From positions 434,001 to 498,000 of the forward strand of contig PGZF01000005.1 in the NCBI GenBank assembly GCA_002840125.1: a stretch of 64,000 bases of DNA, read 5' to 3'. Origin of the DNA: Gammaproteobacteria bacterium HGW-Gammaproteobacteria-15. GTDB taxonomy: Bacteria > Pseudomonadota > Gammaproteobacteria > Enterobacterales > Alteromonadaceae. Shown one piece after another: positions 7,745 through 16,363 of this stretch (position 1 is its first letter; each line of letters starts with the position of its first letter). A program made the translations under genes and the position numbers. The notes under the pieces were generated by a model. The model saw only the letters and a list, made by a program, of their open reading frames with translations, made no database searches and was not told where the DNA came from.

Positions 7745-9847
7745 CTATTTCAAAACATCTTCTGTCAACTTCAGTTGAATAACTCTGTCTACCGATGCAA
7801 TAGTTTCTGGCCGGTGTGCAATTACAACACGCGTAATATTCAGCTGTTGAATAGCCTTGCTGACATAAGATTCAGTTTTGGTATCCAGATGGCTGGTTGC
7901 CTCGTCCAGAAATAGAATACGGGGTTTGCGGTATAAAGCTCTGGCAAGCAATACACGCTGCTTCTGCCCGCCGGATAATGCAGACCCCATATCTCCAATC
8001 AGGCTATTGTATCCCATTGGCATTTGCATGATGTCGTTATGGACAGCAGCCATTTTGGCGCATGCTTCTACCCAGGCCATGTCGATGTTGTCTTCAAAGA
8101 AACCAATGTTATCCCGGATACTTCCGGACAGAAGCTGGTCATCCTGCATGACTGCGGCTATCTGGCGTCGATAATTGCTTACCCCCATTTGATCTAACGA
8201 AATATTATCAATCAGAATGTTGCCGCTGGCGGGCTGCAGTAAACCTAACATGACCTTCATCAAGGTTGTTTTCCCACAGCCAGAGGGGCCGACCAGGGCT
8301 ACCGACTCTCCTGACTTTATACTGATATTAGTATTCTGCAGCACAGGGCGGGTAACGTCGCTGTAAGAAAAGGAAATGTTTTTTAACTCTATCTGCCCTT
8401 CGATCTGATGTTGTCTCTCCTGAGGGGGATGTACCTGTTCTTTGACAGACAGTGCTATATCGCCGATACGTTCAAAATGCAGGCTTAACATACGAAACTG
8501 AATCAGCTTATCAATCAGCCTGGCCATCCGATCCATAAATTGGGTTTTATACGCCATAAAGGCAAACAACATACCTGTACTGAACCCTCCAGCCAGCACT
8601 AAACGGGCAGCCAGATAAACCACCAGAATATTCTCCAGCCCAAACAACAGACGGTTTACCGCCTGATAAGAAATATTGAAGATGCCAAGATTAATAGATT
8701 TATTAGTGAAGTTAATATAGTGGTTTTGCCAGAGCCCTTCCCGTTTGGCTTCAGAGCCAAATAGCTTAATAGTCTGCATGGCCCTGACGGTTTCCATAAA
8801 ATTAGATTGTTCGTTGGCACGGGCCAGTATCTCCTGCTCGGAGACCATACGCAGCGAGCGGTACATGGCCAAACGAAATAAAGCATACGAAAGTACAGCA
8901 ACCACAACCACCGCGGTGAGAGAAGGGCTGTAAATCAGAATCACCACCAAAATTGCAGAGGCCATCAAGCCGTCGATTAGTGTTTCAATAACCCCTGTTG
9001 TTAATAGCTCCCGCACTTGCTGCAGTGAACCAAAGCGGGAAACAACATCACCCATATGCCGTTTTTCAAAATAGTTTAGTGGCAAGCGAATAAGGTGATG
9101 AAACAGGTTTCCTGCCATCTGTATGCTAAGCTGGCTGCCAAAATGCAGTAATACAAAACTACGGGCAATGTTTGTGGCGATTTCAAATAGCAACACCATG
9201 CTAAAGCCAATAGCAAGCACCAGCAGCAGGCTTGTATCACGGGTAAGAATGACGTCATCAATAACCAACTGCATATAGTAGGGGGCAATTAGAGTGAACA
9301 CCTGCAGCAGAATGGAAAAAACAAAGAGTAGTGTTAATGAACGCTTAAGGCCGGTAATTTTCGACCAGAAATTAGATAAGCCAAGTCTGGATTGACCTTT
9401 TTTTAAGGAGAAATTATTAGTCGGTAGCAGCTCAAGCGCAATGCCGGTGAAATGCTTTGCTACTTCAGACACAGACATCTTACGAGAACCGTTGGCAGGG
9501 TCATGGATAAAGCACATATTGCCACTGACTTTCTTTAAAACAACAAAATGGTTTAAATCCCAGTGTAAAATGCATGGCGTTTTTAATGACGGCAAGCCTT
9601 CCATTTCTATTCGTAGCGGCCTTGCTGAAAGCTCTAACCTCTCCGCAAAATTCATCAGATCCAACAGGGTGCAGCCTTCAATAGACAACGAAAATTTATG
9701 TCTAAGTTCATTTAAACTGGTGTGATATCCATGATATCCGGCAACCATGGCCATACAAACAAGGCCACATTCAGCAGCTTCTGTCTGATAAATTACGGGT
9801 AGTGAATTCTTATGCCAAAATGTTAACTTTTGCATAACTGCCTGCAT
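7745..9847 (-). CDS. C39 peptidase/ABC exporter for double-glycine leader peptides (LanT type)
   Basis: This 700-residue bifunctional exporter has three parts. Residues 1-125 are a C39 cysteine protease with Gln21 and Cys27 (YQTEAAECGLVC), His100 (LNHFVVL) and Asp116 (IHDPANG), so the catalytic set is intact. Residues about 165-450 are a six-helix membrane domain. The C-terminal ATPase has Walker A GPSGCGKTT (Lys526), signature LSGGQKQRVLLARAL, Walker B RILFLDEATSHLD and H-loop IAHRPE. Such proteins cut after Gly-Gly and pump the peptide across the inner membrane. The precursors encoded at the head of the operon end their leaders in Gly-Gly-Gly, an evident substrate. Start and upstream stop overlap as TAATG, indicating coupling to the HlyD-type gene. 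Confidence 0.95.
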   Translation of the reverse strand: MQAVMQKLTFWHKNSLPVIYQTEAAECGLVCMAMVAGYHGYHTSLNELRHKFSLSIEGCTLLDLMNFAERLELSARPLRIEMEGLPSLKTPCILHWDLNHFVVLKKVSGNMCFIHDPANGSRKMSVSEVAKHFTGIALELLPTNNFSLKKGQSRLGLSNFWSKITGLKRSLTLLFVFSILLQVFTLIAPYYMQLVIDDVILTRDTSLLLVLAIGFSMVLLFEIATNIARSFVLLHFGSQLSIQMAGNLFHHLIRLPLNYFEKRHMGDVVSRFGSLQQVRELLTTGVIETLIDGLMASAILVVILIYSPSLTAVVVVAVLSYALFRLAMYRSLRMVSEQEILARANEQSNFMETVRAMQTIKLFGSEAKREGLWQNHYINFTNKSINLGIFNISYQAVNRLLFGLENILVVYLAARLVLAGGFSTGMLFAFMAYKTQFMDRMARLIDKLIQFRMLSLHFERIGDIALSVKEQVHPPQERQHQIEGQIELKNISFSYSDVTRPVLQNTNISIKSGESVALVGPSGCGKTTLMKVMLGLLQPASGNILIDNISLDQMGVSNYRRQIAAVMQDDQLLSGSIRDNIGFFEDNIDMAWVEACAKMAAVHNDIMQMPMGYNSLIGDMGSALSGGQKQRVLLARALYRKPRILFLDEATSHLDTKTESYVSKAIQQLNITRVVIAHRPETIASVDRVIQLKLTEDVLK

Positions 9848-11097
9848 TATAAACGTCCTTTCAGGCTGAAAATGGGATCAAATAACCAACGGATAAGGCT
9901 GCGTTGCTCTGTCACAATATCAGCATCCAGAGCCATGCCAGCCCTTAGCGAAAGCTCGCGGTTGTAGGCATAAATAAATTGTTGCTGTAAGCCTATGCGC
10001 ACACGATAAGCAGGCTCTTCCAGAATCAGTCCGGGCACTTCATCCGGCATAATGACGGTGCGGCTAATCTCCAATACTTTGCCTTCGTGCACCCCAAAGC
10101 GCTCATAAGGAAATGCATGAAACCGTATACGGGCGTGTTGGCCGCTCTCAATAAAGGCGATAGCCCGGGTGGGCACATAAACAACGGCTTCTAGCTGCGT
10201 GTCGTCAGGTAAAATGCTCAATGCCACACTGCCTGCAGCTAAGTGCTGGCCCGGTTTTATCAGAATACCGGTTACCGTTCCAGCTAGAGGTGCTGTGATT
10301 AATGTCGACTGTTCATGTTGCAGGCGGGTAAGCTGATTACGTAGCTCAGAAATTTGATTGTCCAGCTGGCCCTGAGATGCACTGAAATCTAACGGTTGTT
10401 GCTGCTGTTCACTAAGCTGTTGTTGTAGTTGTTCTTCCAGAACCAATTGCTGATTAATTAGCGCCTGCTCCTGCTGTTGCAAAGACAACAGAGTATCTTG
10501 TTGCCGGCTTAACTCAATATTAGAAATATATCCTGTACCGGAAAGCTGAGAGATCTGGCTTACCAGATAGTCGTTTAATTCCAGCCGCTTCACGAAGGTT
10601 GCATGCTGAGTTTGTAATTGTTCCTGCTGTTTCTTCAGGTTGGCTATCCGTGCTGCTAGTTCTTTTAAGCGCAGCTGATACTTTTGTTCTTCTTGTGATT
10701 TCTGCCGCTGTAAGTTGGTTAAGATAATGTCCAGCTCTTTACCTAATGCTGTATTTAGTTCGATCTGCTCTGCTGAGTAGCGGTTCATTGTCAGCTGCAG
10801 CAATGCTTGCCCGACTTCAACCCGCTCACCTTCTGCAATAAAAAATTGCTGCACAGTACCGGAATGATTAGTTTGTACCCGTATTACTCCTTGTTCCGGT
10901 TGTAATATGCCAAAAACTACTTCTTTTCGTTTATAACTACCTGTAATCAAAAACAGCAGGCTAACAATCAGAATAAAGCTGATTAACAGCGCCAGTAACG
11001 TAAACGATGGCGGCTGGGTTAAATTGACCTCCCCCTGAAGGCGGGACTCTCTGGCATCTAAAACCTGCTGACGAAAAAGTGATTTCATGTATGGCAT
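9847..11097 (-). CDS. HlyD/CvaA-family periplasmic adaptor of the peptide exporter
   Basis: The 416-residue protein has a short cytoplasmic N-terminus and one membrane helix at about 32-55. A lipoyl half-domain follows (VRVQTNHSGTVQQFFIAEGE, about 73-92), then a long glutamine-rich coiled-coil hairpin (about 125-250). The second lipoyl half is ITAPLAGTVTGILIKPGQHL, followed by a beta-barrel domain. It would link the inner-membrane C39-ABC exporter to an outer-membrane TolC channel, as in colicin V secretion. No tolC lies nearby, so a chromosomal TolC elsewhere is presumed. It sits 28 bases after lanB and overlaps the exporter by one base. Two ATGs (11097 and 11088) are possible starts. Confidence 0.93.
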   Translation of the reverse strand: MPYMKSLFRQQVLDARESRLQGEVNLTQPPSFTLLALLISFILIVSLLFLITGSYKRKEVVFGILQPEQGVIRVQTNHSGTVQQFFIAEGERVEVGQALLQLTMNRYSAEQIELNTALGKELDIILTNLQRQKSQEEQKYQLRLKELAARIANLKKQQEQLQTQHATFVKRLELNDYLVSQISQLSGTGYISNIELSRQQDTLLSLQQQEQALINQQLVLEEQLQQQLSEQQQQPLDFSASQGQLDNQISELRNQLTRLQHEQSTLITAPLAGTVTGILIKPGQHLAAGSVALSILPDDTQLEAVVYVPTRAIAFIESGQHARIRFHAFPYERFGVHEGKVLEISRTVIMPDEVPGLILEEPAYRVRIGLQQQFIYAYNRELSLRAGMALDADIVTEQRSLIRWLFDPIFSLKGRL

Positions 11098-11125
11098 GGA
11101 CCCGGAATGTTAACTCAAATGTGAT

Positions 11126-14100
11126 CTACTTGTTTTTTGAGCTTTCTGAAAGATAACGCCTTCTTAAGAAATCGTAAACAACAAACTCTTGCTCACGACC
11201 ATAAGCTTTGAAAACACGGTTGTTCAACATATGTAGCAATGACGCCAGTAATGTATCCAGACTGCAGGTAAGACTATCAGTTTGCTGCAGTTGTATTAAT
11301 TGCTCTGTAATAGGCTTTAGTGTCTGCAAGTAGCGTTGGCGAAGTTCTGAAAGCTGCTTTGTTATCTGAGTATGATCACTGCCAGGCTGGCTAACAGAAA
11401 AATCTTGCCTGATATAGTCAGCCTGCTCACGGTATTTTTTCCCCAGCTGATTGCGTAAATGAGTATGCTCCTGAAACTCTTGCCCGAACTTATGCCGTAG
11501 CTCACTTATCAACTTTAGTTTTTCAGAAAGACTGTAACCAAACCCCTCCTGTAACGCATCGGACAACTGCAGTGCCAGACGCCATCTTATGGATTCACCA
11601 TACTCGGTAATTAATTCAAGACCCTGTAGTATGATATCGCTGTCGACCCTAAAAATATGTTCAGCAAATACAATACCTTGCTCGCCACCATAGCGTTCAA
11701 CCTCGCGCTCATAAGTGAAAAGCTCTAAGCGATGCAGTTTATTACTGTTTAACCATGGCGCTAAACGTTGTTGTAACTGTGGGAGTAGCTGGCTGTAAAG
11801 TTGTTGAGGGTTGCCATAAAACCGCAGGCGAATATGCCAGTCGGGATCCGCGTACCGTATAAAAAACCACTGTTCGAAGCTTTGCTGTGCGTACATCATT
11901 TCAATTAATGGTTTTATATCTTCCAGCAGGATCTGCTCAACAGTACTGTTAGCTGCATATAATTTAATACTCAGCCACTCGGACCCCGGCTGAAAGCGCC
12001 GTACTGTTGTGGCGTTGAGTTGTGCATGTGGATTCTTGTGCAGTACCTGCTCCGGAACTGCGGCATTATTAACTAGCGGCACAATAATTTCATGAGCAAA
12101 AGAGCCTTCGTCATTGCTGACATAACTCTGATATTGCATGACCAATGATTCTTTTAACAGAACATAATTTTGGTGCTGGGTTTCAGATAATAGCAGATTT
12201 ACCATAAACGGATTGTGCAAATCTAAGGTGAGTACATTATCTGCAACGGCATAACAGACATAACGTTTAAGTTTATATCTGTCACAGAGATTTTCCCATG
12301 CTTCAGCCTGCCACTCTTCATTCTGTATCAACGCCACCAACATTTCGCGTTTAACCCGCCAATGGGTTTCATGCAGGATAACGTTGTCAACTTGTACGCG
12401 GGGAACATATTCCATCTGATTGAATGATGCAGGCATGACAAAATGCGGTAACTCAGCCTGCTGATGCTGAAGCATGCAAAGAAAGCGGTAAATGCCAAGA
12501 GCATGAGAAGAGTAATTATGTGCCGAGGTCAGGCGGGGGATCACCTGCTTATTCAGCCTTTTAGACCAAAGCTTTACCTGGCCAGCATCGATAAATACAT
12601 AAAGATCACTGACAGCGATCTGTTTGTTTTCATCAAGTGTGGTATCGGCCAGAAATACAATCTCATAGTCTCGCAATGATGGCCTTGAAATAACATTACC
12701 CGGGCGCCCGTCCGGCATATGTACAACTTCGGCAAATATGGCCTGCGGTGACAGGCTTTCTTCTTTCTTCAGGTATTGCCTTACCTGATTAAGTAACTGC
12801 GCATCAAGATGGCAAAAACGCCCCAGCATATTAGCTCCTGATGGCCCTGACAGGCCATGCAGATGAACCAATAGCTCATTGTTTTCGTCCTGATACAGCG
12901 AAATATTCACAGCAAATGAGGCCGGTAACTGTTTGAACAGGATGTTCTTATCGCGATCTTTCAGTAAATCTTCGGATTTCAACTGAAGAGTGGCAATGTT
13001 ACTTTTAAGCGGGACTTCCCGAAGCAGCAACTGCTCAAGCTTACTGACATGATTACTCTTGCCGGTGCCGGGTGACGTAGTAATATTCAAGCCTGCTAGT
13101 AATGGCGATTCATAGCCTGTATCCGATGAGAAAGAAATACCCGCTTCATCATCTAACACCTGCAACAGTGGCACAAACTGGCCTTCATAACGTTGATTAA
13201 ATTGCCGGATAAAAGTATCAAAGTGCCCCTTTTTTTCCGGGGCAGTTGTGTTTAATGTCAGAATTGTTTGTTGCAATGTATCTAGCAGTGATGCACTGAT
13301 ATTTGCATCTTCCATAGTCCGCCAGGTATCGCTCTGAAACAGTTTATTTTCAGATACGTTATAAGGCAGTTTCTTCAATGCCTGATACATCGCCCGGTAT
13401 TCATCTGCAGAACAGCCGCTGAGGCGGTCATGGTTTTGCAGCTCAGCCAATATTTGCCCTAGAACACCAGCTGTTTGCTGTGCCCCAGCCTGTTTCAGAG
13501 AGGTAACAAATGACTCTCCCGTATTACCAGACGTAAGGGGAAGTTTAAGTTCAGGAATAAGTACTTGCTCCTGAAAAAGTTGCTGAAGGTAATGTTCAAT
13601 ATCGGTAATATTTGCTTCAGGGTATAGTTCTGAAAAACCCTGCACCAACAGCGCTTTCTTTTCTCCGTTTGCAGCCAGCTTCAGCACGGCGTCAAGATAT
13701 TCATCCTGTTCAACAACACTGAGCCGGTACTGCCGCTTATCTGCAGACTGATAAGGTTCGATATAGTGGTAACTATGGCCCAGTAAATACAGTGATGTGT
13801 TCGGCTTGTAATAACACCCTGCTATTTCAGCCGGGTTCTGTGCCAACTCTTGCTGGATAGTACCCAGATAAAACATGTCCAGTCTGGTTTTACGGCGTTC
13901 AACAGCCAGTGAAGCAGGTTTAAGCACAGTGTTTTCCTTAAAACTGCCTGAAGCTACCCCGGCAAATAAACCAAAAGGCGTTGCTCTGCTCCCCATACGT
14001 ATAAGGTATTTAAGCAAAGCATAAGTTACTTTTATGCCTGACTTACTGTCAGGTTTAGCATGCCAGAGTGCTAAACGTTCCAGCAGTGACGGGCTTGCCA

Positions 14101-14257
14101 GGTAAAGCGCTTCCTTTACTCCGGGTGATGCCAGCCAACTGGACAAATAATCCTGTAACTCTGCTTCCGTAGCAGGGAGAGCTTTGACGATTCTGCAGCT
14201 AAGCCGCGGGATACGGATAACAAAAAAATCGGCTTCTAATTTTGCAGTACTGGCCAT
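11126..14257 (-). CDS. lanB: LanB-type lantibiotic dehydratase (full length, glutamylation plus elimination domains)
   Basis: At 1043 residues this matches full-length class I dehydratases such as NisB (993). The N-terminal two-thirds is the Lant_dehydr_N region, which glutamylates Ser/Thr using glutamyl-tRNA. The start of that region shows the family block GSRATPFGLFAGVASG at about residues 92-107. The C-terminal third (from about 745, SEWLSIKLY) is the SpaB_C elimination domain. It carries Arg801 and His808/Arg810/Arg812 in FFIRYADPDWHIRLRF, TYEREVERYGG, and a late His1009 in LLHMLNNRVF, 35 residues from the end; NisB's His961 is 33 from its end. It would convert precursor Ser/Thr to Dha/Dhb. 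It is 27 bases downstream of lanC. The start is supported by AGGTG at a spacing of six. Split thiopeptide-type dehydratases lack this fused form. Confidence 0.94.
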   Translation of the reverse strand: MASTAKLEADFFVIRIPRLSCRIVKALPATEAELQDYLSSWLASPGVKEALYLASPSLLERLALWHAKPDSKSGIKVTYALLKYLIRMGSRATPFGLFAGVASGSFKENTVLKPASLAVERRKTRLDMFYLGTIQQELAQNPAEIAGCYYKPNTSLYLLGHSYHYIEPYQSADKRQYRLSVVEQDEYLDAVLKLAANGEKKALLVQGFSELYPEANITDIEHYLQQLFQEQVLIPELKLPLTSGNTGESFVTSLKQAGAQQTAGVLGQILAELQNHDRLSGCSADEYRAMYQALKKLPYNVSENKLFQSDTWRTMEDANISASLLDTLQQTILTLNTTAPEKKGHFDTFIRQFNQRYEGQFVPLLQVLDDEAGISFSSDTGYESPLLAGLNITTSPGTGKSNHVSKLEQLLLREVPLKSNIATLQLKSEDLLKDRDKNILFKQLPASFAVNISLYQDENNELLVHLHGLSGPSGANMLGRFCHLDAQLLNQVRQYLKKEESLSPQAIFAEVVHMPDGRPGNVISRPSLRDYEIVFLADTTLDENKQIAVSDLYVFIDAGQVKLWSKRLNKQVIPRLTSAHNYSSHALGIYRFLCMLQHQQAELPHFVMPASFNQMEYVPRVQVDNVILHETHWRVKREMLVALIQNEEWQAEAWENLCDRYKLKRYVCYAVADNVLTLDLHNPFMVNLLLSETQHQNYVLLKESLVMQYQSYVSNDEGSFAHEIIVPLVNNAAVPEQVLHKNPHAQLNATTVRRFQPGSEWLSIKLYAANSTVEQILLEDIKPLIEMMYAQQSFEQWFFIRYADPDWHIRLRFYGNPQQLYSQLLPQLQQRLAPWLNSNKLHRLELFTYEREVERYGGEQGIVFAEHIFRVDSDIILQGLELITEYGESIRWRLALQLSDALQEGFGYSLSEKLKLISELRHKFGQEFQEHTHLRNQLGKKYREQADYIRQDFSVSQPGSDHTQITKQLSELRQRYLQTLKPITEQLIQLQQTDSLTCSLDTLLASLLHMLNNRVFKAYGREQEFVVYDFLRRRYLSESSKNK

Positions 14258-14284
14258 TAAACACCTGTATTTCTATTATTTTAT

Positions 14285-15493
14285 TTATTGCAGCAGTAGG
14301 GCTTCTGTCCAATCAGCTTTTTGTCCCAGAGCAGTCAGTAAATACAAACCGATCCCGGCATAACCATTCAATAAAGAGGTATCTTCCAGATAAGCGGGTT
14401 GCCCTTCGGCTTCCCCAAACCGGTAAAAACCTTTCAAGCCCTGAGTTCGATATAAGGTTAAGAGTTCGTTATGCCAGAATTGCTCAGCCAGTTTTATCTG
14501 AGGGTCAGTGCAATATTCTGATAACAGGCGAAAGCTAAGTGCTAAACCAGCTATACCGTGGCAGATAGCCGCGTCCTGAACAAAACTCTGTTCGTATGTT
14601 CTGTGACTGGCGTGCAGGCAAATTTCAGTCGCTGCACCAATAAGGTCATCTCTTTGCAGTAATTTTCCTGCACGAAATAATGTCAGAGCAATTGTCAGAT
14701 CTCCGTAACACCACCCCAGCCGGGATGTTGATGGCTTCTCTGCAACATTGCCAAAGTAGCAACCATATTTTTCCGGGTCCTGACGTTGTGCCAACAGCCA
14801 ATTGCATCCGGCATTTAGAAGTTTTTCTGCTGTTGCTTTTTGCCGGGTTAATCCGCCATGTAAAGCTATTAAAGCGGCTAACACTGCCGGAACACCATGA
14901 GCTAATCCCAGATTAAACTCAGGGTTGTTATTATCTTTATTGAAACGATAGATTGAAGGCGGCGGCGTGTTCCAGGCGCAAGATGTTTCGTCTAAAAATT
15001 GAGCTTGCCTCTGCAGAACTGATATCAATAATTCACTACAACCAAGCGCTTGCCGGCAACGATTTCTCCTGGCCAGATATACTGCAATACCACTTACTCC
15101 AAGTACATATTCGATATCTGTACTATCTGAAACCTGTTCCAGATATTGTTGTACAAGAATATCAGTATTCTGATTAAACTCTGGCTGGTAACTATCTATC
15201 TGATCCTGCAAAAAAGTTTCATATAACCAGGCAATACCGGTTATACCTAGACCAAAAGACATACCGAAGGGCTTAGTGTGATCAACAATTTTCATTTCCG
15301 ACAGATGCTTATTAAATACCGATTCAGATACCTGCTCTGGCAAAAACTTGCCTGCATGCCATAAAAATAACAGGTGCCCGCTAAGCCCAGTTAGCAGGCC
15401 AGAACTGATGGCTTTTTCCGATATATTTTGTATTTCGTTGATCAGTTCCCTGACAATACTCTCTGCTTCATCAATCAAACTGGTTTGTTGCAT
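14285..15493 (-). CDS. lanC: LanC-type lanthionine cyclase
   Basis: The 402-residue protein has the alpha/alpha-barrel repeat pattern of LanC: LTGLSGHLLFLWHAG, GVSGIAVYLARR, LGLAHGVPAVLAAL, ICHGIAGLALSF and LLNGYAGIGLYLL. The zinc ligands are Cys262 (GWCYGD), Cys311 and His312 (CHG), the same WCYG/CHG pairing as in NisC. It would add precursor Cys thiols across Dha/Dhb to form (methyl)lanthionine rings. It lies 120 bases downstream of the second precursor, behind an attenuator-like hairpin, and just before lanB. All catalytic residues appear present, so it is very likely active. Confidence 0.95.
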   Translation of the reverse strand: MQQTSLIDEAESIVRELINEIQNISEKAISSGLLTGLSGHLLFLWHAGKFLPEQVSESVFNKHLSEMKIVDHTKPFGMSFGLGITGIAWLYETFLQDQIDSYQPEFNQNTDILVQQYLEQVSDSTDIEYVLGVSGIAVYLARRNRCRQALGCSELLISVLQRQAQFLDETSCAWNTPPPSIYRFNKDNNNPEFNLGLAHGVPAVLAALIALHGGLTRQKATAEKLLNAGCNWLLAQRQDPEKYGCYFGNVAEKPSTSRLGWCYGDLTIALTLFRAGKLLQRDDLIGAATEICLHASHRTYEQSFVQDAAICHGIAGLALSFRLLSEYCTDPQIKLAEQFWHNELLTLYRTQGLKGFYRFGEAEGQPAYLEDTSLLNGYAGIGLYLLTALGQKADWTEALLLQ

Positions 15494-15562
15494 TATTTTC
15501 CTTAAATGTTTCTTTAGCCAATGTGTGGCTTCAAAAATATAGCTATCTGAAAAATTCTTTGC

Positions 15563-15590
15563 AAAAAGGCAGGGAGTGATACTCTCTGCC
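15563..15590 (-). terminator. Attenuator/leaky terminator between precursor and modification genes
   Basis: On the minus strand a 10-bp stem with one G-U pair (arms 15581-15590 and 15568-15577, three-base loop) is followed by TTTTT (15563-15567). It sits between the precursor stop at 15614 and the lanC start at 15493. No promoter is obvious for lanC, so partial read-through would give abundant precursor and less enzyme mRNA. Confidence 0.8.
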
Positions 15591-15613
15591 TGATAGAGGT
15601 AAAAATTGTCAAA

Positions 15614-15814
15614 TTAAGGAATTTGACAACAAGGGCGGGTGAAACCTGTTGGATCAGAAATTGGGCAACCGGGCTGATTAGGGCTGTCAGCAGATGGCTG
15701 CGGGCACCAGTCTGTTACTGCGCCACCACCAATCTGGGGAGTAAGTTCATTTGGCAGAACTTCAGCATCTTGCGATAAGTTCACTAGTTGTTTTTTGTTT
15801 AATTCAAGTTTCAT
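15614..15814 (-). CDS. lanA1: Class I lanthipeptide precursor 1
   Basis: The 66-residue peptide starts KLELNKKQLVNL, a leader style I associate with Bacteroidetes-type class I lanthipeptides. VNLS at 11-14 loosely resembles the FNLD recognition box. The leader ends Gly29-Gly30-Gly31. The core of about 35 residues has Cys37, Cys50, Cys62 and Cys63, and dehydratable Thr34, Ser41, Ser44, Ser53, Thr56 and Thr59, with many prolines. Up to four thioether rings are possible. AAGGAA lies eight bases before the ATG. The leader differs from precursor 2 at only two positions, so one LanB/LanC/exporter set can serve both. The mature structure and activity are unknown. Confidence 0.9.
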   Translation of the reverse strand: MKLELNKKQLVNLSQDAEVLPNELTPQIGGGAVTDWCPQPSADSPNQPGCPISDPTGFTRPCCQIP

Positions 15815-15884
15815 TTTATATTCCTTTAGTTTGTATCATAAACGAAAGTTATAATCATACTTCTGTTGCTTTTAGCAGTATTTT

Positions 15885-16085
15885 TCAGGGAATATGGCAA
15901 CACATATGCGTAAAACCTGATGGGTCGGAGGCGTTGCAGCCAGGTTGATTTGGGTTATGCACAGATGGTTCAGGGCACCACTCTGTTATTGCACCACCGC
16001 CAACCTGAGGGGTGAGTTCATTTGGCAGAACCTGAGCATCTTGCGACAAATTTACCAGCTGCTTTTTATTTAACTCTAGTTTCAT
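15885..16085 (-). CDS. lanA2: Class I lanthipeptide precursor 2
   Basis: The 66-residue paralogue of the neighbouring precursor is the first gene of the operon. Leader residues 1-31 differ only at E18Q and I28V. The core keeps Cys37, Cys50, Cys62 and Cys63, and Thr34, Ser41, Ser53, Ser56 (Thr in precursor 1) and Thr59. Ser44 of precursor 1 is Asn here, and variable positions lie between these anchors. The conserved blocks are WCP, PNQPGC, SDP and GFT-x2-CC-x-IP. A tandem duplication followed by core divergence explains the pair. AAGGAAGGA precedes the ATG by about nine bases. The pair could act as a two-component bacteriocin or as two variants; this is inference. Confidence 0.9.
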   Translation of the reverse strand: MKLELNKKQLVNLSQDAQVLPNELTPQVGGGAITEWCPEPSVHNPNQPGCNASDPSGFTHMCCHIP

Positions 16086-16181
16086 AACAATCTTCCTTCC
16101 TTAAATAATCAGTTAGTGAAGCTCGCCATTAGGCAAACAACTACTAACACTAAAAAAACTTTTATCCAAACAGGAACGAAA

Positions 16182-16220
16182 ATTATCACATATATATCAC
16201 ATTTAAATATCCATTATCAA
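16182..16220 (-). promoter_or_regulatory. Candidate promoter of the lanthipeptide operon with direct repeats
   Basis: On the minus strand, TTGATA (16220-16215) precedes a TATATA/extended TGTGATAAT region (16197-16182). TATCACA occurs twice in direct orientation on the plus strand (16184-16190 and 16195-16201), 11 bases apart, one helical turn. A strong terminator upstream at 16286-16319 means the operon needs its own promoter in this AT-rich spacer. The exact start site is uncertain. Confidence 0.4.
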
Positions 16221-16285
16221 AACCGTACCTATTAGATAGTTCTGCTACCCTCTGCGCTTCTGGCAATCAGGTACACTTAAATAGC

Positions 16286-16319
16286 CAAAAAAATGCCGGC
16301 CAGTTAAACTGGCTGGCAT
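16286..16319 (-). terminator. Terminator of the M13 peptidase gene
   Basis: Thirteen-base arms (16293-16305 and 16307-16319, one G-U pair) end on the minus strand in a run of T residues down to about 16287. It insulates the downstream lanthipeptide operon. Confidence 0.85.
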
Positions 16320-16363
16320 CAGACTTAACGCCTATTTCTGAACTACTTATTTAACTACGTAGC

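Noticed and set aside
16184..16201. CRP site at the lanthipeptide promoter
   Set aside because: The TGTGA half-sites are in direct, not inverted, orientation, so they do not form a CRP operator.
16086..16363. A third lanthipeptide precursor upstream of lanA2
   Set aside because: No Gly-Gly leader or Cys-rich core is found in any frame of this spacer.
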